Shown: positions 42,262-51,637, counted from the first letter of the stretch. The stretch is DNA of 64,000 nucleotides from Massilia sp. BSC265 (GCF_000740675.1 NZ_JPXI01000019.1:1-64000); one strand, 5' to 3'. Made by a program: numbers and translations. The notes: generated by a model from the letters alone, not told the origin.

Positions 42262-43973
42262 GCGCCCTCCAGTTCATGCGGAAAGTAGCGGATCACGCAG
42301 TCGAAGGGATTCGGCGCCGCTTGTCCCAGGCCGCAAATCGAGGCGTCGCGCATCACCTGCGACAGCTCGCCCAGCAGGGGCGTATCCCAGCGCGGCCGTT
42401 CCATCAGGGCCAGCGCCTTGGCGGTGCCGCTGCGGCAGGGCGTGCACTGGCCGCAGGATTCGTACTTGAAGAAGGCCAGCAGCTTGCGCGCCGTGGCCAC
42501 CGCGCTGTCGTGCTGCGACAGCACGATCACCGCCGCCGAGCCGATGAAGCAGCCGTAGGGCTGCAGGGTGTCGAAGTCGAGCGGGATCGCATTCATCGAG
42601 GCCGGCAGGATGCCGCCCGAAGCGCCACCCGGCAGGTAGGCATAGAGGGTATGCCCTTCCTGCATGCCGCCGCAGTATTCGTCGATCAGTTCCTGCACCG
42701 TGATGCCGCTCGGTGCCAGCTTGACGCCGGGCTCGCGCACGCGTCCGGACACCGAGAACGAGCGCAGTCCCTGCCGTCCGTTGCGGCCCTGATTCGAAAA
42801 CCAGGCCGCGCCATTCTCGAGGATGCTGCGCACCCAGTACAGGGTTTCGAAGTTGTGGACCAGGGTCGGCCGGTTGAACAGCCCCTGCTCCGCCACGTAG
42901 GGCGGGCGCAGGCGCGGCATGCCGCGCTTGCCTTCGATCGATTCGATCATGGCCGACTCTTCGCCGCAAAGGTAGGCGCCGGCGCCGCGCCGCAAGAATA
43001 CCTGGGGCAGTCCCTCCCCGGGCGGCGCCGCGAACAGGCGTTTCAGCTCAAGGTCGAGAATGGCGCGGCAGCCGTGGTACTCGTCGCGCAGGTAGATGTA
43101 GACGGCCTCGACGCCGGTCGCCCAGGCCGCCACCAGCATGCCTTCGAGGAAGCGGTGTGGATCGCGCTCGAGGTAGAACCTGTCCTTGAAGGTGCCGGGC
43201 TCGCCTTCGTCGAGGTTCACGGCCATCAGGCGCGGGCCGGGCTGCTCGCGCACGAGGCGCCACTTGCGCCCGGCCGGGAAACCCGCGCCGCCCAGGCCGC
43301 GCAGGCCCGAAGTGTCCATCTCGCGGATGACTTCCTCGACATCGCGCCGCGCCGCCATGCAGTCGGCCAGCAGGCGGTAGCCGCCCTGTTCGCGATAGCC
43401 GTCGTAGGTCAGGTAGGACTCCGGTTCATGCCTGACCTGGCCGGCCGCGACTTTCGCCAGGACGGCTTCCGGCGTCGCATGCGGCACAGGATGCTGGCCG
43501 ACCACGGCTGCAGGCGCCTGCTCGCAGCGGCCGATGCAGGGCGTCGGCACCACGCGCACGTCGGCACCGAGCAGTGCCGGCAGCCGTTCAAGCAACTGAG
43601 CGCTTCCTGCCATCGCGCAGGACAGGCCGTCGCACACGCGCACCGTCAGCGCGGGCGGGACCGCCTCGCCGTCGCGCAGCACGTCGAAATGGTGGTAGAA
43701 GGTGGCGACCTCGAAGACTTCGGCCTGGGCCATGCGCAGTTCCTGCGCCAGCGCGGCCAGGTGGGCGGCCGGCAGCGCCTTCAACCGGTCCTGCAGCAGA
43801 TGCAGGCATTCGATGAGCAAGTCGCGGCGGCGCGGCATGTTGCCAAGTAGCGCCTGCACCTCGCGCAGGGCTTGCGGATCGACCTGGCGGCCCTTGGGCG
43901 CCTCGCGCTTGCGCTGGCGGCTGGCTCCCCCGCTGCTGCCAATGGGGGCGATCGGAATGATGGGGTGGTTCAT
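42258..43973 (-). CDS. fdhB: NAD-linked formate dehydrogenase diaphorase subunit (NuoE-NuoF fusion)
   Basis: A 571-residue protein that passes electrons from FdhA to NAD+. Residues about 30-165 are NuoE-like with a [2Fe-2S] site (CDGLSC, Cys 114 and 119; CIGRC, Cys 146 and 150). Residues about 190-571 are NuoF-like with the nucleotide site GLRGLGGAGFPAGRKW, FMN site RGAGAYLCGEESAMI and [4Fe-4S] site ESCGQCTPCRSG. Other NAD-linked enzymes encode these as two subunits (FdsG, FdsB); the fusion and length match the two-subunit tungsten enzyme FDH1 of Methylobacterium extorquens. It is the first gene of the six-gene operon. Confidence 0.93.
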   Translation of the reverse strand: MNHPIIPIAPIGSSGGASRQRKREAPKGRQVDPQALREVQALLGNMPRRRDLLIECLHLLQDRLKALPAAHLAALAQELRMAQAEVFEVATFYHHFDVLRDGEAVPPALTVRVCDGLSCAMAGSAQLLERLPALLGADVRVVPTPCIGRCEQAPAAVVGQHPVPHATPEAVLAKVAAGQVRHEPESYLTYDGYREQGGYRLLADCMAARRDVEEVIREMDTSGLRGLGGAGFPAGRKWRLVREQPGPRLMAVNLDEGEPGTFKDRFYLERDPHRFLEGMLVAAWATGVEAVYIYLRDEYHGCRAILDLELKRLFAAPPGEGLPQVFLRRGAGAYLCGEESAMIESIEGKRGMPRLRPPYVAEQGLFNRPTLVHNFETLYWVRSILENGAAWFSNQGRNGRQGLRSFSVSGRVREPGVKLAPSGITVQELIDEYCGGMQEGHTLYAYLPGGASGGILPASMNAIPLDFDTLQPYGCFIGSAAVIVLSQHDSAVATARKLLAFFKYESCGQCTPCRSGTAKALALMERPRWDTPLLGELSQVMRDASICGLGQAAPNPFDCVIRYFPHELEGA

Positions 43974-44095
43974 GTGACAGCCCTGTTGAGGTCCGAATCT
44001 GTTGCCCGGTCTGCGGCCGGTTGCAATTAGTATAACCCCGCGAGCGCGTGGCGGGCCGCTTGCCTGGCGTGCGCGGCAAGGGTATAAAGCCGCCC

Positions 44096-45550
44096 ATGAT
44101 CGATCCCGCCACCCTTCCCTCCCGCATCTCCGACATCCTCCACTGCGGCGCCCGGCGCGCCCCTGATGCGCCCGCGCTCGCCGAAGGCGACCGTGCCTGG
44201 ACCTACGCCGAACTGGAGCGCGAAACCTGCCGCTATGCCGGCCTTTTGCGGGAACTGGGCGTGCGCCCCGGCGACCGGGTCATGCTGGTGAGCGAAAACT
44301 GTATGGCCCAGGTGGCCCTGCTGTTTGCCATCGCCAGCCTGGACGCCTGGGGCGTGAACGTCAACGCGCGCCTGAGCGAAGGCGAGCTGGGCGCGATCCG
44401 CGCGCACAGCACGCCGCGCCGGATCCTCTACACCACGGCGGCATCACCGGATGCGCTGGCCCATGCCCGGCGCGACGGCGCCACGGTAGTCGGCGAGGTG
44501 ATGGCCGGGCCGCTCGACCCGGCCACCGTTCCGGAACCGGTACGCCCCGACGACGCCCAGGTCGCCGCGCTGGTCTACACCACCGGCACCACCGGCCAGC
44601 CCAAGGGCGTCATGCTGACCCATGCGAACCTGCTGTTCGTCGCCGCCACCTCGAGCACCCTGCGCGGCTTGCAGCCCTCCGACCATGCCAGCGGCGTGCT
44701 GCCCATCTCGCACGTCTATGGCCTCGCCTCGGTCATGCTCGGCACCCTGTACGCCGGCGCCTGCCTGCACCTGGCGCCGCGTTTTTCCGCCGAGGCGCTG
44801 CTGGCGCAAATCCGTGCAGGCAAGCTCACCATCGTGCAGGGCGTGCCGGCCATGTATGCGCGCCTGCTGGCGCTGTCCAGGGGTGAGCAGATCACGTCGC
44901 GCCTGCGCTTCTGCTACGCCGGCGGCTCGCCGCTCGACCCGGCGCTCAAGCGCGAGGTCGAGCAGGTATTCGGGCTGCCCCTGCACAACGGCTACGGCCT
45001 CACCGAGAGCGGCCCGACCGTGTCCCAGACCCGCCTGGACGCCCCGCGCGGCGATACCTCGGTGGGCCATCCGATCCCCGGGGTCGAGGTGCGCATCGTG
45101 GGCGCGACGGGCGAGCTCTGGGTGCGCGGGCCGAACGTGATGGCGGGCTACTACCGCGACCCGGTGCAAACCGGCGCCGCCTTGCGTCCCGGCGGCTGGC
45201 TGGCCACGGGCGACCTCGCGACGCAGGACGAGGACGGTGCGCTGTTCATCGCCGGGCGCGTGAAGGAGCTCATCATCCGCGCGGGTTTCAATGTCTATCC
45301 GCTGGAAGTCGAAACGGCGCTCAACAGCCACCCGGCCGTCGTGCAGTCGGCGGTGGTTGGCCGGCCGGTTGGCGGCGGCGAGGAGGAGGTGGTGGCCTTC
45401 GTGGAAGCCACGGGAGCGCTTGCCGAGGCGGCGCTGCAGGACTGGCTGCGGGCGCGGCTGGCTCCCTACAAACGGCCGTCGCGCATCGTGTTCATGGATG
45501 CGCTGCCGGCCGCGCCGAGTGGGAAGATACTGAAAAGCAGGCTTTTGTAG
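44096..45550 (+). CDS. AMP-forming acyl-CoA synthetase / ligase (ANL superfamily)
   Basis: A 484-residue cytoplasmic enzyme that adenylates a carboxylic acid and usually transfers it to CoA. The P-loop YTTGTTGQPKGVMLTH, NGYGLTESGP, GWLATGDLATQDEDG, the hinge RVKELIIRAGFNVYPLEVE and C-terminal PSGKILKSRLL with the catalytic Lys are intact. The short N-terminus fits oxalyl-CoA- or malonyl-CoA synthetase-like members. It diverges from the fdh operon. A link through oxalate or formyl metabolism is possible but no decarboxylase or CoA-transferase is in the window. Its stop codon TAG lies inside the start of a REP element. Confidence 0.86.
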   Translation: MIDPATLPSRISDILHCGARRAPDAPALAEGDRAWTYAELERETCRYAGLLRELGVRPGDRVMLVSENCMAQVALLFAIASLDAWGVNVNARLSEGELGAIRAHSTPRRILYTTAASPDALAHARRDGATVVGEVMAGPLDPATVPEPVRPDDAQVAALVYTTGTTGQPKGVMLTHANLLFVAATSSTLRGLQPSDHASGVLPISHVYGLASVMLGTLYAGACLHLAPRFSAEALLAQIRAGKLTIVQGVPAMYARLLALSRGEQITSRLRFCYAGGSPLDPALKREVEQVFGLPLHNGYGLTESGPTVSQTRLDAPRGDTSVGHPIPGVEVRIVGATGELWVRGPNVMAGYYRDPVQTGAALRPGGWLATGDLATQDEDGALFIAGRVKELIIRAGFNVYPLEVETALNSHPAVVQSAVVGRPVGGGEEEVVAFVEATGALAEAALQDWLRARLAPYKRPSRIVFMDALPAAPSGKILKSRLL

Positions 45551-45652
45551 GGTGGGCGGTTTCCCCGCCCACGCGGTCAAGGCCCGCCAGAACCACTGCA
45601 CCGTATCAATCGCTAGCTATCACCGCGTGGGCGGGAGACCCGCCCACCCTAC
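45547..45652. repeat. REP-doublet element 4
   Basis: GTAGGGTGGGCGG...CCGCCCACGCGGTCA at the left and TCACCGCGTGGGCGGG...CCCGCCCACCCTAC at the right form two hairpins in inverted order, a complete 106-base doublet. The TAG in its first GTAGGG is the stop codon of the AMP ligase gene. Confidence 0.9.
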
Positions 45653-45663
45653 AACTACGAAAC

Positions 45664-45900
45664 TCATCGGCGCCGCTTCTTCCAGTTGTACTCCGGCCCC
45701 GTCACGTCCACGCCCGGATGGCCGACCAGGTCAGGATGCTCCGACGCCATCGTGATGAAGCGCACGCCCTCCCCCTCGCGCTGGCGCTTGCGCAGCGCCT
45801 CGATGTGCTGCATCGCATCCACCATGGCCGTCGTCTCGAACAGCTTCTGGTGCGGCGTGCATTTGTCGGCCTCGACGATTGTCCAGTACACCATATACAT
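45664..45900 (-). CDS. Small conserved-looking protein of unknown function
   Basis: A 78-residue protein (MYMVYWTIVEADKCTPHQKL...) with a strong ribosome-binding site (GGGAGG) upstream. It combines a beta-strand-like start, a helix (MVDAMQHIEALRKRQREG) and a Gly/Pro-rich C-terminus ending YNWKKRRR. No family function is known to me. Start codons at 45903, 45900 and 45894 compete; 45900 has the best spacing to GGGAGG. Confidence 0.6.
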   Translation of the reverse strand: MYMVYWTIVEADKCTPHQKLFETTAMVDAMQHIEALRKRQREGEGVRFITMASEHPDLVGHPGVDVTGPEYNWKKRRR

Positions 45901-46139
45901 CATCACCTCCCGTATGGATGCATTGTCTCCGGTCCGCCCCCTGTGCGGCGCACCGGTCGCCGCCATGTTTTGATTCCCACAGAAATTTCTAGTTAGCAGA
46001 AGTTAGGCTCTGAAAAAAGGAACATGCGCGCAAATGTAGGACTGGTCCGAAAAATCCTTTTTATGTGGGCTATTTCACACAACCCGTCGCAGCTGCCAAT
46101 TAGTCTGGAGCCTGTCTTCACAAAATAGCGGGTCAGAAC

Positions 46140-48404
46140 ATGAACACACCGATGAATCACCAGCCGGACCACACCTCTGAACTCGAGCTCTGGGGAGGGC
46201 TCGAATGCACGGTCAACCGTGTGCGCGACAACTATTTCAGCCAGATGGAGCGCAACGGCCACGCAGAGCGCCTGCAGGACATCGACCGTTTTGCTTCCCT
46301 GGGTATCAAGGCCATCCGCTATCCGGTGCTGTGGGAGCGCACCGCGCCCGATGGCGTCGAGTCTGCCGACTGGTCATGGTCCGACGAACGCCTGCCGGCC
46401 CTGCAGCAACTGGGCGTCACGCCCATTGTCGGCCTCCTCCACCATGGCAGCGGACCACGCGACACCAGCCTGGTCGATCCCGCCTTCCCCGAAAAGCTCG
46501 CCGAGTACGCCGGCGCGGTAGCGCGTCGCTACCCCTGGGCCGAGTACTACACCCCGGTCAACGAACCCTTGACCACGGCGCGCTTTTCCGGCCTGGCAGG
46601 CGTCTGGTACCCGCACGGCATGGACGAAACCACCTTCGTGCGCGCCCTGATCAACGAGTGCCGCGCCACCGTGCTGGCGATGCGTGCGATCCGCGAAGTC
46701 AATCCCGGAGCCAAGCTGGTGGCGACCGACGACCTGTCGAAGACCTACGGCACGCCGGAGATGCAGGAGCTGGTCGGCTTCTTCAACGAGCGCCGCTGGC
46801 TGGGCTGGGACCTGATGTGCGGGAAAGTCGACCAGAACCACGCGCTGTGGGACTACCTGCTCGAGTCGGACGCGACCGCGGAAGAGCTGCTCTGGTTCCG
46901 CGACAATCCCTGCCCGCCCGACATCATCGGCGTCAACTACTACGCCACCAGCGAGCGCTGGCTCGACCATCGTCCGGAGCGCTATCCGGAAAACCGCTGC
47001 CACACCTACCGCGGCATCCGCCACGCCGACATCGAAACGCCGCGCGCGCTGGCCACGCCGACGCCGGGCATCGCGCCGCTGCTGATGGAAACCTGGGAAC
47101 GCTACGGCCTGCCGATCGCCATCACCGAAGCGCACATCGACGCCAACCGTGAAGACCAGATGCGCTGGCTGCTCGAGATCTGGAATGCGGCGCGCAGCGC
47201 ACGCCAGCAGGGCGCCGACGTGCGCGCGGTGACGGTCTGGGCCCTGCTCGGCTCCTACGACTGGAACTGCCTGGTCACCGAATGCCGCGGCTACTACGAG
47301 CCCGGTCCGTTCGACGTGCGCGGCGGCGAGCCGCGCCCGACGGCGGTCGCCACCCTGATGCGCGAGCTGTCCAGCGGACGCCCGCTGTCCAACCCGGTGC
47401 TGCAGGGCGAAGGCTGGTGGCGCCGCCCCGACCGCTTCCTGTGCAAGCCGGTGGCGACCAGCACCGCGGTGGCCGACATCGCGATCCGCAGCCAGTTCAA
47501 GTCAAACGTGGTGCAGCCGATCCTGATCACCGGCGCCACCGGCACCCTGGGTTCGGCCTACGCCCGCATTTGCAAGAACCGCAACCTGGCCTTCCACGTG
47601 CTCACGCGCCAGGAAATGGACATCACCGATCCGGCTTCGGTCGAAGCGGCCATCCAGCGCTACAAGCCGTGGGCGATCATCAATGCGGGCGGCTACGTCC
47701 GCGTGGACGAGGCCGAGGGCGATCTTGAACGCTGCATGCGCGAGAACACGCTGGGGCCGACCATCCTGGCGCTGGCCTGCATCCGCCACCAGCTGCGCTT
47801 CATGACCTTCTCGACCGACCTGGTGTTCGACGGCACCAAGGGCACGCCGTATGTCGAGTCGGATGTCCTCAATCCGCTCGGCGTCTACGGCCGCAGCAAG
47901 GCGGAAGCCGAGCAGCGCGTGCTGGACGCCGACCCGCAGGCCCTGGTGATCCGCACCAGCGCCTTCTTCGGGCCATGGGACCAGCACAACTTCGTCACGC
48001 TGGCGCTCAATGCGCTCGAAGCCGGGCAGCCCTTCCAGGCCGCCGGCGACATGGTGGTGTCGCCGACCTACGTGCCGGACCTGGTCAACGTGTCGCTCGA
48101 CCTGCTGATCGACCGCGAGCGCGGGGTCTGGCACCTGACCAATGCCGAGGCCTTGAGCTGGGCCGAGCTGGCCAAGCGCGCCTGCGAAGCGGCAGGGGTG
48201 GATGACGCCAAGCTGGAAGTGGTATCGAGCGAGAGCTGCGGCCACGTGGCGCGCCGGCCGGAGTACAGTGCGCTGTCGAGCGAGCGCGCGCTGATGCTGC
48301 CGTCGCTGGACGATGCCCTGCGCCGGTACGTGGAAGCGATGCAGGACCGCGCGCACGGCCGCGATGCGGAGATGCCGGGGGAAGCGGCGCATTACGCAAG
48401 CTGA
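46140..48404 (+). CDS. Fusion of GH1-like glycosidase and RmlD-like SDR
   Basis: A 754-residue two-domain protein. Residues 1-about 415 are a family-1-like beta/alpha barrel with acid/base Glu 142 (YTPVNEPL) and nucleophile Glu 330 (IAITEAH). Residues about 458-740 are an extended SDR/RmlD-like domain with GATGTLG (465-471), FSTDLVFDG and the YxxxK pair Y583/K587 (GVYGRSK). GH1 enzymes hydrolyse beta-glycosides; RmlD-type SDRs reduce or epimerise nucleotide sugars. No signal peptide, so it is cytoplasmic. It ends at a REP doublet and faces msbA and the O-antigen ligase gene, so a polysaccharide role is plausible; substrate unknown. Confidence 0.82.
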   Translation: MNTPMNHQPDHTSELELWGGLECTVNRVRDNYFSQMERNGHAERLQDIDRFASLGIKAIRYPVLWERTAPDGVESADWSWSDERLPALQQLGVTPIVGLLHHGSGPRDTSLVDPAFPEKLAEYAGAVARRYPWAEYYTPVNEPLTTARFSGLAGVWYPHGMDETTFVRALINECRATVLAMRAIREVNPGAKLVATDDLSKTYGTPEMQELVGFFNERRWLGWDLMCGKVDQNHALWDYLLESDATAEELLWFRDNPCPPDIIGVNYYATSERWLDHRPERYPENRCHTYRGIRHADIETPRALATPTPGIAPLLMETWERYGLPIAITEAHIDANREDQMRWLLEIWNAARSARQQGADVRAVTVWALLGSYDWNCLVTECRGYYEPGPFDVRGGEPRPTAVATLMRELSSGRPLSNPVLQGEGWWRRPDRFLCKPVATSTAVADIAIRSQFKSNVVQPILITGATGTLGSAYARICKNRNLAFHVLTRQEMDITDPASVEAAIQRYKPWAIINAGGYVRVDEAEGDLERCMRENTLGPTILALACIRHQLRFMTFSTDLVFDGTKGTPYVESDVLNPLGVYGRSKAEAEQRVLDADPQALVIRTSAFFGPWDQHNFVTLALNALEAGQPFQAAGDMVVSPTYVPDLVNVSLDLLIDRERGVWHLTNAEALSWAELAKRACEAAGVDDAKLEVVSSESCGHVARRPEYSALSSERALMLPSLDDALRRYVEAMQDRAHGRDAEMPGEAAHYAS

Positions 48405-48423
48405 TTCGCCGCGCTTGGTTTTC

Positions 48424-48530
48424 GTAGGGTGGGCGGCTTTGCCGCCCACGCGTTCAAATCCGGTTTGAACAGACGTTGCAGCAATTCATAGACTGGTTGA
48501 ACGCGTGGGCAGGAAACCTGCCCACCCTAC
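48424..48530. repeat. REP-doublet element 5
   Basis: GTAGGGTGGGCGGC...GCCGCCCACGCGTTCAA at the left and TTGAACGCGTGGGCAGG...CCTGCCCACCCTAC at the right. It separates the convergent GH1-SDR gene and msbA. The inner TTCAAATCCGGTTTGAA is itself palindromic. Confidence 0.9.
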
Positions 48531-48535
48531 GATAA

Positions 48536-50275
48536 TCACGTCTCATCCGCCGCTACGAACTGCAGGCGGTACAGGTTGGCGTACATCCCGTTCGCATCGA
48601 GCAGCTCCGCATGGGTCCCCTGCTCGGCGATGCGTCCCTGCTCCATCACCACGATCCGGTCGGCCCGCTCGATGGTCGAGAGCCGGTGCGCGATCACGAT
48701 GGTGGTGCGTCCCGCCATCAGGGTCTCCAGCGCCGCCTGCACCGCGCGCTCGGACTCGTTGTCGAGCGCCGAGGTGGCTTCGTCGAGGATCAGGATCGGC
48801 GCATCCTTGTAGATCGCGCGTGCGATCGCCACGCGTTGGCGCTGGCCGCCCGACAGGCGCATGCCGTTCTCGCCGATGCGCGTCTCCACGCCGTCTTCCA
48901 GCTTGGCCACCACGTCGGTCAGGTGCGCGGCCTTGACCGCCGCCGCCAGGCGTTCGTAGTCGATCCTATCCGCGCCGTAGGCGATGTTGGCCGCCAGCGT
49001 GTCGTCGAACAGCACCACGTTCTGGCTCACCATCGCCAGCTGCGCGCGCAGGCTGGGTAAACGGATGTCCTGGTAGGGCACGCCGTCCAGCAGCACACAG
49101 CCTTCTTGCGGATCGTAGAAACGGGTCACAAGGTTAACGAAAGTCGACTTGCCGCCGCCCGACACGCCAACCAGCGCTACCGTCTGGCCCGGCTGCACGT
49201 CCAGCGTCACGCCGGCAAGCGCCAGGCTGCCCGCGTTCGGATAACGGAACGAGACATTCTCCAGCCGCAGGTGGCCCCGGGCCCGGCCCAGTTCCTGCGT
49301 GCCAGTGTCGCTCTCGGCAGGTGAGTCGATCAGGCCGAACACGGTCTCGGCCGCCGCGATCCCGCGCTGCATCGGGCCGTTCACCTCGGCCAGCGACTTG
49401 AGTGGCGTAAGCAGCATCAGCATCATGGTCACGAACTGGACGAACTCGCCCTGGGTCATGTCGGCCTGGATCGCCAGCACCACCACCAGCGACAGCGCCA
49501 TCGAGGTGGCGATCTGGGTCACCGGCGTGGTGGCGGCGAAGGCCACCGTCATGCGCTGCGAGAAGCCGCGCAGGGCTTCGCTGCGGGCATGGAAGCGCGC
49601 GCGCTCGTAGCGCTCGCCCGAGAACACGCGGATCACCTGGTGCCCGCGCGTGGCCTCTTCCACCACCTGGGTCAGCTCGGCCGTCACGCGCAGGTTCTCG
49701 CGGTTCAGGCGGCGCAGGCGGCCGGTGGTGGTGCGCACGATCACGGCGGTCAGCGGGATCACGACGATGGCCACCAGGGTCAGCTGCCAGTTCAGGTAGA
49801 GCAGCGTGGCGAGCAGGCCGATCACGACCAGGGTGTCGCGCACGCAGGCCACGAACACCGACTGCAGCATGTCCACCACCTGGCGCACCTCGTTCACCAC
49901 GACATTGATGATCTTGCCGGTCGACTCTTCATGGAAGCGCGCCACCGGCAGCCTGAGCACGCGGTCGAACACCATTGCGCGCAGGTCGTTCAGCACGCGG
50001 CTGGTGACCCAGTTGTTCAGGTAGGCGGTCGAGAAGGTGCCGATGCCGCGCAGGATGAAGATCGAGACCAGCACCCCGGGGATCCACCACATGCTGAACG
50101 GTACCTTCTCCTCGAAGCCGAGGTCGATCAGGAGCTGCAGGGCCTTGCCCAGCAGCGGCTGGGTGGCGGCGGTGAGCGCCATCGACAGCAGCGCCAGCCA
50201 GGCGCGCGTCTGGTAGGGCTTGACGACCGCCAGCAGGCGTTTGACGATGACCTTGTTTTCCAATTTATTGTCCAC
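48536..50275 (-). CDS. msbA: Lipid A / LPS export ABC transporter MsbA
   Basis: A 579-residue half-size ABC exporter that flips lipid A-core across the inner membrane. Six membrane segments occupy residues about 20-315; the ATPase has Walker A GVSGGGKST, Q-loop, signature LSGGQRQRVAIARA and Walker B ILILDEATSALD, followed by the H-loop VIAHRLST. Length matches E. coli MsbA (582). The best start is GTG 50275, overlapping the end of the O-antigen ligase gene; an ATG at 50326 would lie deep inside that gene. Confidence 0.9.
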   Translation of the reverse strand: MDNKLENKVIVKRLLAVVKPYQTRAWLALLSMALTAATQPLLGKALQLLIDLGFEEKVPFSMWWIPGVLVSIFILRGIGTFSTAYLNNWVTSRVLNDLRAMVFDRVLRLPVARFHEESTGKIINVVVNEVRQVVDMLQSVFVACVRDTLVVIGLLATLLYLNWQLTLVAIVVIPLTAVIVRTTTGRLRRLNRENLRVTAELTQVVEEATRGHQVIRVFSGERYERARFHARSEALRGFSQRMTVAFAATTPVTQIATSMALSLVVVLAIQADMTQGEFVQFVTMMLMLLTPLKSLAEVNGPMQRGIAAAETVFGLIDSPAESDTGTQELGRARGHLRLENVSFRYPNAGSLALAGVTLDVQPGQTVALVGVSGGGKSTFVNLVTRFYDPQEGCVLLDGVPYQDIRLPSLRAQLAMVSQNVVLFDDTLAANIAYGADRIDYERLAAAVKAAHLTDVVAKLEDGVETRIGENGMRLSGGQRQRVAIARAIYKDAPILILDEATSALDNESERAVQAALETLMAGRTTIVIAHRLSTIERADRIVVMEQGRIAEQGTHAELLDANGMYANLYRLQFVAADET

Positions 50276-51581
50276 TTTGTGTTTCCATACCGGCCTGTGC
50301 GTCGGCCTTCGCGTCGTCTTGTGCAATGAGGCAGAAGCCCATGAGCAGGGCCACCATGAGCACGTAGAACATGGCGCCCTTCAGGGACCAGAAGATGACT
50401 TCGGTAAGGCCGAAGCCGAAATAGCCGAGCACCACCAGCATGCCGGCCAGCGCCGGTGCAAATCCGGGCGCGTACTGGTGGTCGATCCGTGTCCCTCCGC
50501 TGCGCGAATTGCGCCCGGCCGCGCGCGCGAAGAAGGCGAATGGCATCGCCAGGATGCCGATGTACGCGAGCAGGCCGAACACCCCGCCGGTGGCCTGTGC
50601 CTGCAGGATATCGTTGTGCAGGTGGTGGGCGAATTCGAGGATCGCGTCCTGGACCTTGCCCTGCTGGGCCAGCTCGTGCAGTTCGGCGCGCACGCTGGCG
50701 GGGTCGCGCCCGAACCATGGCTCTTCCGCGATGATGTGGCGGGCGCCCTTCCACAGCTCCAGGCGGACGCCGACATTGGAAAAGGCGCTGCCGCCATCCA
50801 GCCAGGTCCGGACGTCGTCCATGCCCTGGTCCACCCGCTCCTGCACGCCGAAGGCAGGAATGAAGAAGGTGGAGGCGAACAGCGCGAAACTGCCGCCCAG
50901 GAGCAGGCGCACGCCCCGGCTTTGCAGCCGGCGCGCGTAGGCCAGGAACAGGATGGCCGCCAGCCCCAGCGCGATCCAGCCGCCGCGCGTGCCGCTGATG
51001 ACCGTCGCGCCCAAGCCAGCCAGGGCGCCGAGCGCAGGAAAAATCGCCTTGCGGTTACTGTGGCGGTAGTCGATGGCGGCCGCCAGCGCCACCAGCGCCA
51101 GGCACAGCGCGATGTCGCCGAAGGTGATCGAGTTGAGCCAGCCACCCGGACGGTAGATGTCGAGCACGAAGCGTTGCCAGGCGATGAAGGGCAAGGCAGC
51201 GAGCGCGCCGCCGATCACGCCCCACCACAGACAGGTGCGCGAGGGGCGCGCCAGCACCACCAGCATGAGGGCGCTGAAGCCGAGGAACATGCGCAGGGGC
51301 TTGTCGAGGTAGCGCCACTCGGTCTCGGGACGCGCCAGCACGAAGGCCAGCGACAGCAGGAGGTAATAGGCGAAGGCCGCCACCACCCAGCGGATCTCGC
51401 GCCAGTGCAGCGCCACCGCCGCCCAGGCCTTGCGCGGCACGCACAGGACGGTGAGCACGAAGATGATGCTGCTGAAGCCGATGCCGAACGGGGTAATGAG
51501 GCTGAGGAAAGGGAACAGGAAAATCAGGAAGCCGATCCAACGCTGCATCGGCATCCCGATTTTCGTCTGATTATTGTTCAT
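50265..51581 (-). CDS. O-antigen ligase family membrane protein
   Basis: A 438-residue protein with ten or more hydrophobic segments and a large loop containing HHLHNDILQ (about residue 324-332), the motif of WaaL/Wzy_C-type enzymes. WaaL attaches O-antigen to lipid A-core in the periplasm; a Wzy polymerase is the alternative. The gene overlaps msbA by 11 bases and lies upstream of it. A divergent glycosyltransferase gene is 57 bases from the start. Start 51581 (ATG) may be replaced by an internal ATG at 51554. Confidence 0.84.
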   Translation of the reverse strand: MNNNQTKIGMPMQRWIGFLIFLFPFLSLITPFGIGFSSIIFVLTVLCVPRKAWAAVALHWREIRWVVAAFAYYLLLSLAFVLARPETEWRYLDKPLRMFLGFSALMLVVLARPSRTCLWWGVIGGALAALPFIAWQRFVLDIYRPGGWLNSITFGDIALCLALVALAAAIDYRHSNRKAIFPALGALAGLGATVISGTRGGWIALGLAAILFLAYARRLQSRGVRLLLGGSFALFASTFFIPAFGVQERVDQGMDDVRTWLDGGSAFSNVGVRLELWKGARHIIAEEPWFGRDPASVRAELHELAQQGKVQDAILEFAHHLHNDILQAQATGGVFGLLAYIGILAMPFAFFARAAGRNSRSGGTRIDHQYAPGFAPALAGMLVVLGYFGFGLTEVIFWSLKGAMFYVLMVALLMGFCLIAQDDAKADAQAGMETQSGQ

Positions 51582-51637
51582 TCATGTTCTTGTGGGATAC
51601 TCTTGCCAACCTTGAGCGCGTGTTTTATCGGACTTCC

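Noticed and set aside
42276..43850. 524-codon plus-strand frame opposite fdhB
   Set aside because: Antisense shadow of a clear NuoE-NuoF fusion.
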